Source: Pseudarthrobacter sp. C4D7 (GTDB taxonomy: Bacteria; Actinomycetota; Actinomycetes; Actinomycetales; Micrococcaceae). From it: a stretch of 64,000 nt of DNA. The position numbers and the translations under genes were made by a program. A model generated the notes under the pieces. The model did not search any database, was not told the origin of the DNA, and saw nothing but the letters and a program-made list of their open reading frames with translations. Positions 43,473-53,009 of this stretch are shown here, one piece after another; the first letter of the stretch is position 1, and every line of letters begins with the position of its first letter. Location of the stretch: positions 123,198-187,197 of the forward strand of contig NZ_JABFMW010000005.1 in the NCBI RefSeq assembly GCF_013359725.1, read 5' to 3'.

Positions 43473-43473
43473 G

Positions 43474-44895
43474 TTAGACGTGTCCCATCGCATTCCGGCC
43501 GGCGTTGCGGATGTAGCAGGCCCAGCAGACCACCAGCATCAGGACGTAGGCGCCGACGAACCCGTAGAACGCGGGGGTGTAGGAGCCGCTGGCCGTGTTG
43601 GAGGCGTTCAGCACCTGCGGGATGACAAAGCCGCCGTAGGCGCCGATCGCGGAGACCAGGCCAAGGGCCGAGGACGCGAGCCGCTGGGTGGCCACCGGGC
43701 TTGCCCCGTTGCGTGCGGCGCGACTGGAGGTGGCGAAGATGACCGGGATCATCCGGTACGTTGCGCCGTTGCCGAAGCCGCTGGCGGTGAAGAGCATCAG
43801 GAAGAGGACCAGGAAGAGCAGGAAGTTCTTCAGCGGCAGGGTCCAGATCATGGTCAGCGTAATGACGGCCATGGCGGCGAAGGCGGACACGGTCATGCGG
43901 GCGCCGCCCATCCTGTCCGCCATGCGGCCGCCGTAGGGCCGGGCCAGGGAACCCACCAGGGGGCCGAGGAACGCCAGGGACAGGGCGACCGTTCCCACGC
44001 CGATGGACGAGAACGCGGGGAAGTAGTCCTTGATCAGCTTGGGAAAGACGCCGGCGAAGCCGATGAAGGAGCCGAAAGTGCCGATGTACAGCAGGGCCAT
44101 GATCCACAGGTGCGGTTCCTTGAGTGCTGCGACCGAGCCGGCCACGTCACCCTTGGCGCTGGTGAGGTTGTTCATGTATTTGAAGGCGCCGAAGGCGGCC
44201 AGCAGGATGAACGGAACCCACATCCAGCCCGCCATGGGGAGGTTGACGGTGCCCGCGGCAAGCAGGGTGATGACAATCGGCACGGCAAGCTGCGCGACGG
44301 CGGCACCCAGGTTTCCGCCCGCTGCGTTCAGTCCCAGCGCCCAGCCCTTTTCCCGGGCCGGGTAGAAGAACGTGATGTTGGCCATGGAGCTGGCGAAGTT
44401 GCCGCCGCCAAAGCCGGCCAGGGCAGCCACCAGGAGCATGACACCGAACGGGGTGCCCGGGTTGGAGACACACAGTGCCAGCCCGGTGGAGGGGATCAGG
44501 AGCAGCAGGGCGGACACGATGGTCCAGTTGCGGCCGCCGAAGCGGGGCACCATGAAGGTGTAGGGAATCCGGAGGGTGGCGCCCACCAGGCTTGGCATGG
44601 AGATGAGCCAGAAGATTTCCGAGGTGGAGAAGGTGAAGCCTGCGGCGGGGAGCTGGACCACCACGATGGACCAGAGCTGCCAGACGACGAAACCGAGGAA
44701 CTCGGCGAAGATGGACCAGTTCAGGTTGCGGCGGGCGATGGCGCGGCCGGCGGTTTCCCACTGCTCCTTGTTCTCGGCATCCCAGTTGGCGATCCAGCGG
44801 CCGGGGCGGAATTCAAGGGCAGGGGCGTCAGTGGTGCGGGTAGGGCCGGGCTGTGCGCTGGCGGATATGGCATCAACGGTGCGGTCTACAGTCAC
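43474..44895 (-). CDS. narK: Nitrate/nitrite MFS transporter, NarK family
   Basis: A 473-residue, 12-helix major facilitator. Signature segments are GFGGGNFASSMANITFFYPA (about 154-173, the nitrate-signature motif), LNAAGGNLG, and RPYGGRMADRMGG (loop 8-9). The N-terminal 40 residues are polar and acidic. GTG at 44895 has a very strong AAGGAGGT site 5 nt upstream. It is the first gene of the nitrate operon. Upstream, 11-bp-phased pentamers resemble a GlnR box. It probably exchanges or imports nitrate/nitrite at the cytoplasmic membrane. Confidence 0.92.
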   Translation of the reverse strand: MTVDRTVDAISASAQPGPTRTTDAPALEFRPGRWIANWDAENKEQWETAGRAIARRNLNWSIFAEFLGFVVWQLWSIVVVQLPAAGFTFSTSEIFWLISMPSLVGATLRIPYTFMVPRFGGRNWTIVSALLLLIPSTGLALCVSNPGTPFGVMLLVAALAGFGGGNFASSMANITFFYPAREKGWALGLNAAGGNLGAAVAQLAVPIVITLLAAGTVNLPMAGWMWVPFILLAAFGAFKYMNNLTSAKGDVAGSVAALKEPHLWIMALLYIGTFGSFIGFAGVFPKLIKDYFPAFSSIGVGTVALSLAFLGPLVGSLARPYGGRMADRMGGARMTVSAFAAMAVITLTMIWTLPLKNFLLFLVLFLMLFTASGFGNGATYRMIPVIFATSSRAARNGASPVATQRLASSALGLVSAIGAYGGFVIPQVLNASNTASGSYTPAFYGFVGAYVLMLVVCWACYIRNAGRNAMGHV

Positions 44896-44943
44896 GGATT
44901 ACCTCCTTCGGGGGATGTTGTTCCTCAAAGGTAGGGACGGCGC

Positions 44944-44981
44944 GTTTCGCGGACCGACGATGTTTGTTAACGCGCTGTGAC
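44944..44981. promoter_or_regulatory. GlnR-like box upstream of narK
   Basis: Pentamers at 11-bp phasing: GTTTC (44944-44948), a non-matching CGACG (44955-44959), GTTAA (44966-44970) and GTGAC (44977-44981). On the minus strand this reads GTCAC-n6-TTAAC, then after one poor site GAAAC, a partial match to the GlnR consensus gTnAC-n6-GaAAC. It starts 49 bp upstream of the narK start. It is weaker than the box at 30.87 kb but in the right place. The divergent transporter gene could also be affected. Confidence 0.5.
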
Positions 44982-45174
44982 TTTTGCCTATCCGGGCCCA
45001 CCGGACAGAGTGAGGCGGAATTCCGCTCCCGGCCGGCGGGACCACACAACAGGTGTCCGCATCGTGGACCTTTCGTCCATTGACTGGACGCGACAAAGTA
45101 AGATTGAACTCTAACTATTCGCGCCGGGCGGCAGGACTGCCTGCGCCCGGCCGGTCTCACGAAAGCGCTTACCC

Positions 45175-46584
45175 ATGTCATCCACCGATACCACCAAGGT
45201 GCCCGATTCGCACCAGCCGGTGAACTCCCGCGGCCGAGTCATCGTCGCCAGCCTGATCGGCACCACCGTGGAGTTCTACGACTTCTACGTCTATGCCACG
45301 GCCGCCGTGCTTGTCTTCCCGAAGCTCTTCTTCCCGGGCGCCAACGAAACCACCCAGCTGCTGAGCTCCTTCGCTGTTTTCGGCGTGGCATTCATTGCCC
45401 GCCCCCTCGGCTCGATTGTCTTCGGGCACTTCGGCGACAAGTTCGGCCGCAAGGGAACCCTGGTGGCGTCGCTGCTGACCATGGGCATTGCCACCTTCCT
45501 CATCGGGTGCCTGCCCACGGCGCTGGTTCCGGGCTGGGAGTTCTGGGCACCGGCCATGCTGGTGGTCCTGCGCTTCGCCCAGGGCCTGGCCCTCGGCGGC
45601 GAATGGAGCGGTGCGGCCCTGCTGGCCACCGAGAATGCCCCTGCCAACAAGCGCGCCATCTACGGCACCTTCCCCCAGCTGGGCGCCCCCATCGGCTTCA
45701 TCATCGCCAACGTCATCTTCCTGGTGGCGAGCTACACCCTCACACCTGAGGCCTTCCAGGCCTGGGGCTGGCGCGTCCCGTTCCTGCTCAGCGCCGTCAT
45801 GGTGATCCTGGGCCTCTACGTCCGGCTCAAGCTGATCGAAACCCCCGCCTTCACCAAGGTGGTGGAATCCAACGAAGTAGCCAAGCTGCCGCTGGGCCGC
45901 GTCTTCAAGTCCAGCTGGCGCCAGCTGATCCTGGGCACCTTCATCATGCTGGCCACCTATGTGCTCTTCTACCTGATGACCACGTTCACGCTGACCTACG
46001 GCACCAAGCCCACCCTGGAAGGCGCCAAAGCCGCCGCGGAGAAGGCCGGGAAGCCCATGTCCGAGGCAGCTGCCGCCGCGTTCGTTCCGGGCCTGGGCTA
46101 CAGCCGCAACGATTTCCTCTGGATGCTGATTGCCGGCGTGGTCTTCTTCGGCATCTTCACGCTGGTCTCGGGCCCGTTGGCCGAGAAGTACGGCCGCCGC
46201 AAGATGCTCCTGGCCGTCACCGCCGGCATCTTCGTCTTCGGCCTGCTGTTCGTCCCGCTGTTCAGCGCCGGTTTCGTGGGCACCATGGGCCTGCTGATCC
46301 TTGGGTTCTCCCTCATGGGCCTCACTTTTGGCCCCATGGGTGCGCTGCTGCCGGAACTGTTCCCCACGAACGTCCGCTATACCGGCTCTGCCATCAGCTA
46401 CAACTTCTCCAGCATCCTGGGGGCCGCGGTGGCTCCGTTCATCGCCGTCGCCCTGTGGGAAGCCGCCAAGGGCAGCCCGGTCCTGGTGGGCATCTACCTC
46501 ACCGCCATGGCGGTGCTGACCCTGATCGCACTGTTCCTCACCCGTGAAACCAAGGACGTCGACTACGAGAACAACGTGGCCTGA
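45175..46584 (+). CDS. MFS transporter, metabolite:H+ symporter (MHS) family
   Basis: A 469-residue 12-helix transporter. The first helix region SLIGTTVEFYDFYVYATAA, loop GHFGDKFGRKGTLV, and RFAQGLALGGEWSGAALLATENAP (helix 4 to loop 4-5) are typical of the MHS family, which includes ProP, ShiA and alpha-ketoglutarate carriers. An unusually Ala/Lys-rich periplasmic or cytoplasmic insertion (EGAKAAAEKAGKPMSEAAAA) lies near the middle. The ATG at 45175 is preceded only by a weak GAAAG. It is divergent from narK over 279 bp. The substrate cannot be named; an organic acid or osmolyte is likely. Confidence 0.87.
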   Translation: MSSTDTTKVPDSHQPVNSRGRVIVASLIGTTVEFYDFYVYATAAVLVFPKLFFPGANETTQLLSSFAVFGVAFIARPLGSIVFGHFGDKFGRKGTLVASLLTMGIATFLIGCLPTALVPGWEFWAPAMLVVLRFAQGLALGGEWSGAALLATENAPANKRAIYGTFPQLGAPIGFIIANVIFLVASYTLTPEAFQAWGWRVPFLLSAVMVILGLYVRLKLIETPAFTKVVESNEVAKLPLGRVFKSSWRQLILGTFIMLATYVLFYLMTTFTLTYGTKPTLEGAKAAAEKAGKPMSEAAAAAFVPGLGYSRNDFLWMLIAGVVFFGIFTLVSGPLAEKYGRRKMLLAVTAGIFVFGLLFVPLFSAGFVGTMGLLILGFSLMGLTFGPMGALLPELFPTNVRYTGSAISYNFSSILGAAVAPFIAVALWEAAKGSPVLVGIYLTAMAVLTLIALFLTRETKDVDYENNVA

Positions 46585-46599
46585 CCCTTCGTTTGACCC

Positions 46600-46634
46600 A
46601 ATGCCCGGCGCTGCCTTTCGGCACGCCGGGCATT
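46600..46634. terminator. Bidirectional terminator after the MHS transporter
   Basis: Arms at 46600-46610 and 46624-46634 pair perfectly over 11 bp, with an inner GCC/GGC stem. It lies between convergent genes, with TTGTTGTC after the right arm. Confidence 0.8.
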
Positions 46635-46641
46635 GTTGTCT

Positions 46642-47373
46642 TCAGCGCGCGTAGCGGGCCACGAAGTTTTTCAGCACCGCCATGGGTTCGGTGGCGGTGA
46701 ACCGGCGCGCGGCCGCCATGAGCTCCCCGGTGGTTTCGGGCGGGAAGTACCCGGCGTTGCGGTAGATGTCGATTCGCGTTGCCAGCCCGTCCGCGTCCAG
46801 CTCCGGGTGGAACTGGGTGGCATAAAGGTTGGTGCGGATACGGAACATGTGGACCGGGCAGGTGGCGGCCCGTGCCAGCAGGACCGCATGCGGGGGAAGT
46901 GAACTGACAGCTTCCTTGTGTCCGGTCAGCGCCGTGAACCGTTGAGGGATGCCCTGCAGGATGGGGTCCTGCAGGCCTTCGGGGGTCAGCTCCACCTCGA
47001 CGGCGCCGAGCGGCTCGCCATAGGTCCTGTCAATCACGGCGCCCTGGTGGCTCCCCAGGGTCCCGACTCCGTAACAGGCGCCAAGGAACGGGTAGTCGAG
47101 GTCCACCAGCCGGTCCAGCAGTCCGGCCAGCTCCTGCTCCACCCGCTGCTGGACGGCGCTCTTGTCCTCCTGCGGGTCGCTGGAGGTGAAGGGGCTGCCG
47201 CCCACGATGACGCCGGAGTACTTCGAGAGGTCCAGCGGGGGCAGGGGAGCTGCTTCGAGCCGGATCCGGCGCAGTTCCCGCTCTTCCAGCCCGCCGTACC
47301 TCAGGTACGCGGCGTATTCGTCCTCAGCGGCGGCGTCTTCCGCGCGGGAAGCCAGGAGCAGGAAAGGCAGCAT
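46642..47373 (-). CDS. Class I glutamine amidotransferase
   Basis: A 243-residue stand-alone glutaminase domain of the GMP-synthase-like group. The nucleophile Cys lies in YPFLGACYGVGTLG (about 93-106), the oxyanion strand in GVIVGGSPFTSSD, and the catalytic His in ATQFHPELDADG (about 184-195). Such proteins often act on small molecules of amino-acid metabolism or detoxify gamma-glutamyl compounds; no partner synthase is adjacent. The start at 47373 lacks an obvious strong ribosome site. It is 43 bp downstream of the NTF2-like gene on the same strand. Confidence 0.82.
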   Translation of the reverse strand: MLPFLLLASRAEDAAAEDEYAAYLRYGGLEERELRRIRLEAAPLPPLDLSKYSGVIVGGSPFTSSDPQEDKSAVQQRVEQELAGLLDRLVDLDYPFLGACYGVGTLGSHQGAVIDRTYGEPLGAVEVELTPEGLQDPILQGIPQRFTALTGHKEAVSSLPPHAVLLARAATCPVHMFRIRTNLYATQFHPELDADGLATRIDIYRNAGYFPPETTGELMAAARRFTATEPMAVLKNFVARYAR

Positions 47374-47416
47374 GTGCTAAGTCTGCATGCTGCGGGCGCC
47401 CCCGGCCAGCACGACC

Positions 47417-47854
47417 TCAGGCTGGAGGCTGCGTGAGGGACCGGCGGGACTGCGGCCGGGCAGCAGGGTCGGCGTGCCGGTGGACCAGCTTCCAGTAGCC
47501 CTCCTCGCGGCGGAAGATGCTGGTCACGCGCAGCGCGAACTCCTCCGTGGCGGCGGCACTGTCCAGCCGGGCCCGGAAGTGTTCGGTTTCCACCAGGTAC
47601 GCGGTGTCGCGGGCCGTATAGGAGGTGATGGTGTCGAAGCCCAGCATCTCGCCGTCGTGGAATTGCCTGGCCGCCTGATCCAGCCTGGCTTCCACCTGTG
47701 CCCAGCCCCGGGCGATCCCGCCGAACGGGTTGGCCAAGGTGACGTCATCCAGCCGGGAGTACAGTTCCTTGATGGGTGCCGGGTTGCCCCGGGTGATCTC
47801 GGGAACCGCCTGGTGGTAGCGGGCCACTTCTTCCTGGAAGCTGGGTGCCAGCAT
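47417..47854 (-). CDS. NTF2-like / SnoaL-type (DUF4440-like) protein
   Basis: A 145-residue cone-fold protein. The N-terminal helices (FQEEVARYHQAV, IKELYSRLDDVTLANPFGG) and strands ending in SIFRREEGYWKLVHRHAD are characteristic of the DUF4440/SnoaL superfamily. GYWKLVHRHAD is a near-invariant ending of that family. The exact activity is unknown; members range from small-molecule isomerases to binding proteins. It lies 18 bp downstream of the carboxylase alpha-chain gene on the same strand and may be part of that transcript. Confidence 0.8.
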   Translation of the reverse strand: MLAPSFQEEVARYHQAVPEITRGNPAPIKELYSRLDDVTLANPFGGIARGWAQVEARLDQAARQFHDGEMLGFDTITSYTARDTAYLVETEHFRARLDSAAATEEFALRVTSIFRREEGYWKLVHRHADPAARPQSRRSLTQPPA

Positions 47855-47872
47855 GGTTTCCTGCGCCGCCTT

Positions 47873-49684
47873 CTAGTCTTCGATGGTGGCGATGATTGCG
47901 CCCGCGGACACCGTTTCGCCCGCTGTTGCGGTCAGGCCCGTGATGGTGCCGGACCGGTGCGCGGTGAGGGGCTGCTCCATCTTCATGGCTTCCAGGACCA
48001 CCACCAGGTCGCCTTCGGTGACCACGTCGCCGTGCGCCACGGCCACCTTGACGATGGTTCCCTGCATGGGGGAGGTCAACGCATTGCCGGTGGCGGCTGC
48101 GGGTCCGGCAGTCCGGGAACGCTTCTTGGACTTGCCCGGCTTGCCGGCGGCAGCCGAGGCCGCACCTGGGGTGCCCAGCGATGCGGGGAGGACCACCTCG
48201 AGGCGCTTGCCGCCCACCTCCACCACGACGCGCTGGCGTTCCTCGGCGGAAGCTTCGCCGTCGGCGGCAGTGTCCGGGGTCCACGCCGGCAGGTTGTTGG
48301 TGAACTCGGTTTCGATCCAGCGCGTGTGGACCGTGAAGGGCCCCTCCGCGGGTGCGAAGGCGGGGTCCGTGACCACCGCGAGGTCGAACGGGATGACGGT
48401 GGGAATGCCCTCCACCACCATTTCCTCCAGGGCGCGGCGGGCCCGCTGCAGGGCCTGCGGGCGGCTGGCTCCGGTGATGATGAGCTTGGAGAGCATGGAG
48501 TCGAAGTTCCCGCTGATGACGTCGCCCTGCTCCACGCCCGAGTCCACGCGGACGCCGGGGCCGGTGGGGTTCTTCAGCACACGGAGCGTGCCGGGGGCGG
48601 GGAGGAAGTTGCGTCCCGGGTCCTCGCCGGTGATGCGGAATTCGATGGAGTGGCCGCGCACCTCGGGGTCGCCGTAGCCGAGCTCCTCGCCGCGGGCCAG
48701 CCTGAACTGCTCGCGGACCAGGTCGATCCCGGTGACTTCCTCGGAGACGCAGTGCTCCACCTGCAGGCGGGTGTTGACCTCAAGGAAGGAGATGGTTCCG
48801 TCCTGGCCCACCAGGAACTCGCAGGTTCCGGCGCCCAGGTAGCCGGCCTCCTTCAGGATGGCCTTGGAGGATTCGTAGAGCCGGCGGTTCTGGTCCTCAG
48901 TGAGGAACGGTGCCGGAGCTTCCTCCACGAGTTTCTGGTTGCGGCGCTGCAGCGAGCAGTCGCGGGTGGAGACCACCACGACGTTGCCGTGGGCGTCGGC
49001 CAGGCACTGTGTTTCCACGTGCCGGGGAGCGTCCAGGAACCGCTCGATGAAGCATTCGCCGCGGCCGAACGCCGCTGTGGCCTCGCGGACCGCGGATTCG
49101 TAAAGCTCGGGAATTTCCTCGCGGGTGCGGGCCACCTTGATGCCGCGCCCGCCGCCGCCGAAGGCAGCCTTGATGGCCACCGGCAGGCCGTGCCGGTCCA
49201 CGAATTCCAGGATCTCGTCTGCGGACCCGACGGGGTCTGCAGTGCCGGGGACCAGGGGTGCGCCCACCTTTTCGGCGATGTGCCGGGCCTGGACCTTGTC
49301 GCCCAAGGCGGAGATGGCCTCGGGGGAGGGGCCGATCCAGGTGATGCCTGCGGCGATCACCTTGGCGGCGAATTCGGCGTTCTCGGCCAGGAAGCCGTAG
49401 CCCGGGTGGATGGCATCGGCACCGGACTGGCGGGCGGCGTCGATGATCTTGTCCATGACCAGGTAGGACTCGGCGGCGGTGGAGCCGCCCAGGGCGAAGG
49501 CCTCGTCAGCGAGCCGGACGTGCAGCGCATCCCGGTCCGGATCGGCATAGACAGCCACGGAGGCGATGCCTTCGTCCCGGGCCGCCCGGATGATCCGCAC
49601 GGCGATCTCACCGCGGTTGGCGATCAGCACCTTGGTGAGGCTGGGCTGCGTGGTTCCTGCGGACTGCTCCAAAATTGCTGACAA
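47873..49684 (-). CDS. Acyl-CoA carboxylase alpha chain (biotin carboxylase plus biotin carrier)
   Basis: The 603-residue alpha chain carboxylates its own biotin with ATP and bicarbonate and delivers CO2 to a beta subunit, making malonyl- or methylmalonyl-CoA. The biotin carboxylase part (about 18-465) has [33 protein letters not shown], the ATP loop [13 protein letters not shown], and [13 protein letters not shown]. An Ala/Lys-rich linker leads to the carrier domain with biotin-Lys 568 in VLEAMKMEQ. The start is TTG at 49684, with AAGGAGA 4 nt upstream. A 17-bp inverted repeat upstream also occurs before the beta gene at 59.96 kb. Confidence 0.95.
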   Translation of the reverse strand: MSAILEQSAGTTQPSLTKVLIANRGEIAVRIIRAARDEGIASVAVYADPDRDALHVRLADEAFALGGSTAAESYLVMDKIIDAARQSGADAIHPGYGFLAENAEFAAKVIAAGITWIGPSPEAISALGDKVQARHIAEKVGAPLVPGTADPVGSADEILEFVDRHGLPVAIKAAFGGGGRGIKVARTREEIPELYESAVREATAAFGRGECFIERFLDAPRHVETQCLADAHGNVVVVSTRDCSLQRRNQKLVEEAPAPFLTEDQNRRLYESSKAILKEAGYLGAGTCEFLVGQDGTISFLEVNTRLQVEHCVSEEVTGIDLVREQFRLARGEELGYGDPEVRGHSIEFRITGEDPGRNFLPAPGTLRVLKNPTGPGVRVDSGVEQGDVISGNFDSMLSKLIITGASRPQALQRARRALEEMVVEGIPTVIPFDLAVVTDPAFAPAEGPFTVHTRWIETEFTNNLPAWTPDTAADGEASAEERQRVVVEVGGKRLEVVLPASLGTPGAASAAAGKPGKSKKRSRTAGPAAATGNALTSPMQGTIVKVAVAHGDVVTEGDLVVVLEAMKMEQPLTAHRSGTITGLTATAGETVSAGAIIATIED

Positions 49685-49775
49685 GGCGTCTCCTTCTTTC
49701 CTTCAGGGAGCCTAGCGCGGTTTTGAGGGTTCCGCCGATATTACGTGCGGAATCCGCGTGTAAACCGGCCCTCCT

Positions 49776-49792
49776 TTGTAGGGAAGCTACAA
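49776..49792. promoter_or_regulatory. Inverted repeat shared with the carboxylase beta gene
   Basis: TTGTAGGGAAGCTACAA is a perfect 6-bp inverted repeat with a 5-bp centre, 92-108 bp upstream of the alpha-chain start. Nearly the same sequence lies upstream of the beta-chain gene at 59958-59974. The match in sequence, spacing and gene function makes a common regulator likely; a TetR-type fatty-acid regulator such as FasR is a candidate, by inference only. Confidence 0.7.
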
Positions 49793-49814
49793 GCAGTGCC
49801 GAAAACCGGGTGCA

Positions 49815-50459
49815 TTACCGCGGCGGCCAGAGGTCCGTGATGCGCACATTGGCGGCTGCGAGCAGGCCGCGCAGGGTGGAGACGGAAAGGCCGACGACGG
49901 CATGCGGGTCGCCATCGACCTTGCTGATGAACGCCCCGCCCAGGCCGTCGATGGTGAAGGAGCCCGCGCAGTGCAGCGGTTCACCGGTGGCAATGTAGGC
50001 ATCGATCTCCGCCGGTTCCATCTCCAGGAAGGAAACTTCGGCGGAGGCGACCGCCCCGAGCGTGGCGCCCGAGCCGCGGCCGCCAGTGCCGTCGTCGTCC
50101 GTGTCCCTGCAGTCCACCAGCCAGTGTCCCGTGTGGAGCACCCCCGCGTTGCCGCTCATGCGGAGCATCCGTTCGCGCGCGACGTCGGCGGTGTACGGCT
50201 TGCCGTGCGCCTCGCCGTCGAACTCGAACACGGAGTCGCAGCCCAGCACCAGGGCACCCTCGGCTTCCGGCAGCGATGCCACCGCCTCGGCCTTGGCCCG
50301 GGCCAGCAGCAGCGCGGTGTCGTGCGGGTCCGTGACGCCGTACCGTGCCTGGACAGCGGCCTCGTCGACATCGGAGACCAGCACGGTGTGCCGGATGCCG
50401 GCCTCCGCCAGGAGCTTGGTGCGGGCGGGGGACTGGGAGACGAGAATCAGATGGAGCAC
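49815..50459 (-). CDS. maf: Maf family nucleoside triphosphate pyrophosphatase
   Basis: Maf proteins hydrolyse non-canonical or modified nucleoside triphosphates to monophosphates and can affect septum formation. The 214-residue sequence has the N-terminal LILVSQSPARTKLLAEAGI, a diverged form of the usual SxSPRRxxLL, the GCDSVFEFDGEAHGKP segment with its catalytic Asp, and EIDAYIATGEPLHCAGSF later. The start is GTG at 50459, 9 bp after the MMPL gene on the same strand, so it belongs to the tetR-mmpL-maf transcript. A slightly longer loop than usual lies around residues 118-130. Confidence 0.9.
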   Translation of the reverse strand: MLHLILVSQSPARTKLLAEAGIRHTVLVSDVDEAAVQARYGVTDPHDTALLLARAKAEAVASLPEAEGALVLGCDSVFEFDGEAHGKPYTADVARERMLRMSGNAGVLHTGHWLVDCRDTDDDGTGGRGSGATLGAVASAEVSFLEMEPAEIDAYIATGEPLHCAGSFTIDGLGGAFISKVDGDPHAVVGLSVSTLRGLLAAANVRITDLWPPR

Positions 50460-50468
50460 GGATTCAGC

Positions 50469-52991
50469 CTAGTGGACCAGTTCGCCGGATACAGGTGCCG
50501 CCTCGCCGCGGTTGAGCTTGGCGCCCTCCACGTCCACGTCCGGCAGGATCCGGTCCAGCCACCGCGGCAGCCACCAGGATTTGGCGCCCAGCAGGTACAT
50601 CACGGCCGGGACGATGGTCATGCGGACCACGAACGCGTCGAACAGGACGCCGAAGGCCATCGCGAAGCCCAGCGGCCGGACCATGGTGAGGTGGCTGAAG
50701 ATGAAGCCGGAGAACACGCTGACCATGATGATCGCGGCGGCGGTGACCACGGCGGCTGCGTGCCGGAAGCCCACCCGGACCGCTTCCTTGGCGGATGATC
50801 CGTGCATGTAGGCCTCACGCATGCCGGAGGCGATGAACACCTGGTAATCCATGGCCAGGCCGAACAGCACGCCGATCAGGATAATGGGCAGGAAGCTCAA
50901 CACGGCGCCCGGGTTGGCCACGTCGAAGATGTTCCCCAGCCACCCCCACTGGTACACCGCCACCACGGCGCCGAACGCGGCGGACAGGGACAGCAGGAAG
51001 CCGCCCGTCGCCAGCAGCGGCACCACGATGGAACGGAACACCAGGAGCAGCAGGATCAGGGAGAGCCCGACGACGATCGCCAGGTACGGCGGCAGCGCGT
51101 CACCGAGCTTGGTGGAGACGTCCACGTTGCCGGCGGTCTGCCCGGTCAGGCCCATGGCGACGTCGTAGTCGGCCTTGATCTCATCATTCAGTCCCCGCAG
51201 TTCGGAGACCACCTTGACGGTGCTGGCGCTGGCGGGCCCTTCCTTGGGGATCACCTGGAACACGGCGGTGCGGCGGTCGTCGCTGAGGGCCACCGGTACG
51301 GCGGCCACCACGTTGTCCACGGCACGGAGCTTGTCCGCAATGTCGAACTGGAGTTTCTCTGCCTGGGCGGCGTCCAGGCCTGCCGGGAACTCGCCCACGG
51401 CCACGATGGGGCCGGTGACGCCTTCGCCGAAGCTGCGCGCGGTGAGGTCGTAGGCCTGGTAGGCCTCGGACTCCACGGGCTCGGAGCCACCATCCGGCAG
51501 AGCCAGCTGGAGCTGGGTGGCCGGCAGGGCCAGGGTTCCCAGCAGGAGGATGCCTGCGATCAGCGCAACCCACGGGTGCTTGGTGACCAGGCCGCCCCAC
51601 CCGCGCGTGCTGCGTTCGCGGTCGGAGGCGAGATCGGCGGCTTCGTGGTCCGGTTCGGCATTGTGCGCCTCGGACTTGGCCCAGGCCCGCTTGGAGATGA
51701 TGCGGCGGCCAATCAGGGAGAGCATGGCAGGGGTCAGGGTGATGGCAACGAGGACTGCCACGGCTACGGTTCCCGCGGCGGCAAGGCCCATGACGGTCAG
51801 GAACGGCAGCCCGGGGACCACCAGGGCTGCAAGGGCGATGATCACGGTGAGGCCGGCGAAGACCACCGCGTTGCCGGAGGTGCCGTTGGCCCGGGCCACG
51901 GACTCTTCAGGGTCCATTCCGGCCAGGAGTTGGGTCCGGTGCCGGTTGACGATGAACAGCGAGTAGTCGATGCCGACGGCGAGGCCCAGCATGAGGGCGA
52001 GCATCGGGGAGATGGAGCTCATGTCGAACAGGCCGGAGAGTGCAAAGGTGATGCCCACGCCCACGCCGACGCCGATGATGGCCATCAGCAGTGGCAGTCC
52101 GGCCGCGATCAGCGTCCCCAGCATCAGGATCAGGACCAGCGCAGCGACGGCGATGCCGACGATTTCCGCCGTGCCGAACAGGGCTGAGATGTCCTCGGTG
52201 ATTTCCTTGCTGGCAAAGGCCTTGACACCTGCGGAGGACGTCTCGTGGGCGATCTCCTGAACCTGCTTGCGGACCGATGGCGCCAGGCCGTTGATGGAGT
52301 TATTGAACTGCACCTGCGCCACGGCAGCCTTGTTGTCTTCGGACACGAAGCGGATGGCCGACGCCGCCTGGGCCTGGCGCTTGCCGAGTTCCAGCTTGGC
52401 CTTGTTGGCTTCAAGCTCCTGGACGCCGGCGTCGAGCTTGGCCTGGCCGGCGGCAAGGGCCGCCTTCTGCTGGCCCAGCTGCGCCTCGATCACTGCTGCG
52501 AGGGCGCCTGCCGCTGTCAGCTGCTGCTCGGCCGCCGCCAGCTGGGCCTTGCCGGCCTCCAGCTGCGCCCGGGAGGCGTCCAGCTGGGACTGGCCGGCAG
52601 CCAGCTGCTGTTCGCCGTCGGTGATGGCTTTGCCGGCCTGGTCCACCTGGGCCTGCGTGGCGAACGGATCAACCGTGCCACGGACCTCGGGGAGGGCCTG
52701 GAGCTTCTTCAGCGCATCCGTTACCGCAGCCCGGCTCTCAGCCGTAAAACCGCCGTCGGGGGCTTCGAAGACGATCGTGGCGCTCCCGCCTGAGGCCGCG
52801 GGCAGGTCCTGCTTGAGCTTGTCCGCGATCCGCTGGGTCTCGGTGCCCGGAATCTGGAAGTTGTTGGAGAGCGTGCCGTGGAATGCCGCGGCGGAACCGC
52901 CCACGGCCACCAGCACGGCAAGCCAGAGGGAAATGACAAGCCAGCGACGGCGGTAGGCGAACTTGCCGAGGCGGTAGAGGAGGAGTGCCAT
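50469..52991 (-). CDS. MMPL family (RND-type) exporter
   Basis: An 840-residue transporter with two halves of about six membrane helices each. The proton-relay Asp-Tyr pairs are in LGLAVGIDYSLFIVNRHRT and GVLFGLAMDYQVFIASGMRE. Helix 1 (VISLWLAVLVAVGGSAAAF) is followed by a large outer loop. In that loop, about residues 125-215, lie eight heptads of the form xAGxxQL in two blocks of four, which should form a coiled-coil hairpin. The ATG at 52991 lies 18 bp after the tetR gene, which is its likely regulator. The cargo is unknown; lipids or drugs are usual for the family. Confidence 0.92.
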   Translation of the reverse strand: MALLLYRLGKFAYRRRWLVISLWLAVLVAVGGSAAAFHGTLSNNFQIPGTETQRIADKLKQDLPAASGGSATIVFEAPDGGFTAESRAAVTDALKKLQALPEVRGTVDPFATQAQVDQAGKAITDGEQQLAAGQSQLDASRAQLEAGKAQLAAAEQQLTAAGALAAVIEAQLGQQKAALAAGQAKLDAGVQELEANKAKLELGKRQAQAASAIRFVSEDNKAAVAQVQFNNSINGLAPSVRKQVQEIAHETSSAGVKAFASKEITEDISALFGTAEIVGIAVAALVLILMLGTLIAAGLPLLMAIIGVGVGVGITFALSGLFDMSSISPMLALMLGLAVGIDYSLFIVNRHRTQLLAGMDPEESVARANGTSGNAVVFAGLTVIIALAALVVPGLPFLTVMGLAAAGTVAVAVLVAITLTPAMLSLIGRRIISKRAWAKSEAHNAEPDHEAADLASDRERSTRGWGGLVTKHPWVALIAGILLLGTLALPATQLQLALPDGGSEPVESEAYQAYDLTARSFGEGVTGPIVAVGEFPAGLDAAQAEKLQFDIADKLRAVDNVVAAVPVALSDDRRTAVFQVIPKEGPASASTVKVVSELRGLNDEIKADYDVAMGLTGQTAGNVDVSTKLGDALPPYLAIVVGLSLILLLLVFRSIVVPLLATGGFLLSLSAAFGAVVAVYQWGWLGNIFDVANPGAVLSFLPIILIGVLFGLAMDYQVFIASGMREAYMHGSSAKEAVRVGFRHAAAVVTAAAIIMVSVFSGFIFSHLTMVRPLGFAMAFGVLFDAFVVRMTIVPAVMYLLGAKSWWLPRWLDRILPDVDVEGAKLNRGEAAPVSGELVH

Positions 52992-53009
52992 GCGGGAGAG
53001 CCGATCTGA

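Noticed and set aside
47387..49681. 764-codon plus-strand frame opposite the carboxylase alpha chain
   Set aside because: Antisense shadow; the minus strand has all biotin carboxylase and carrier motifs.
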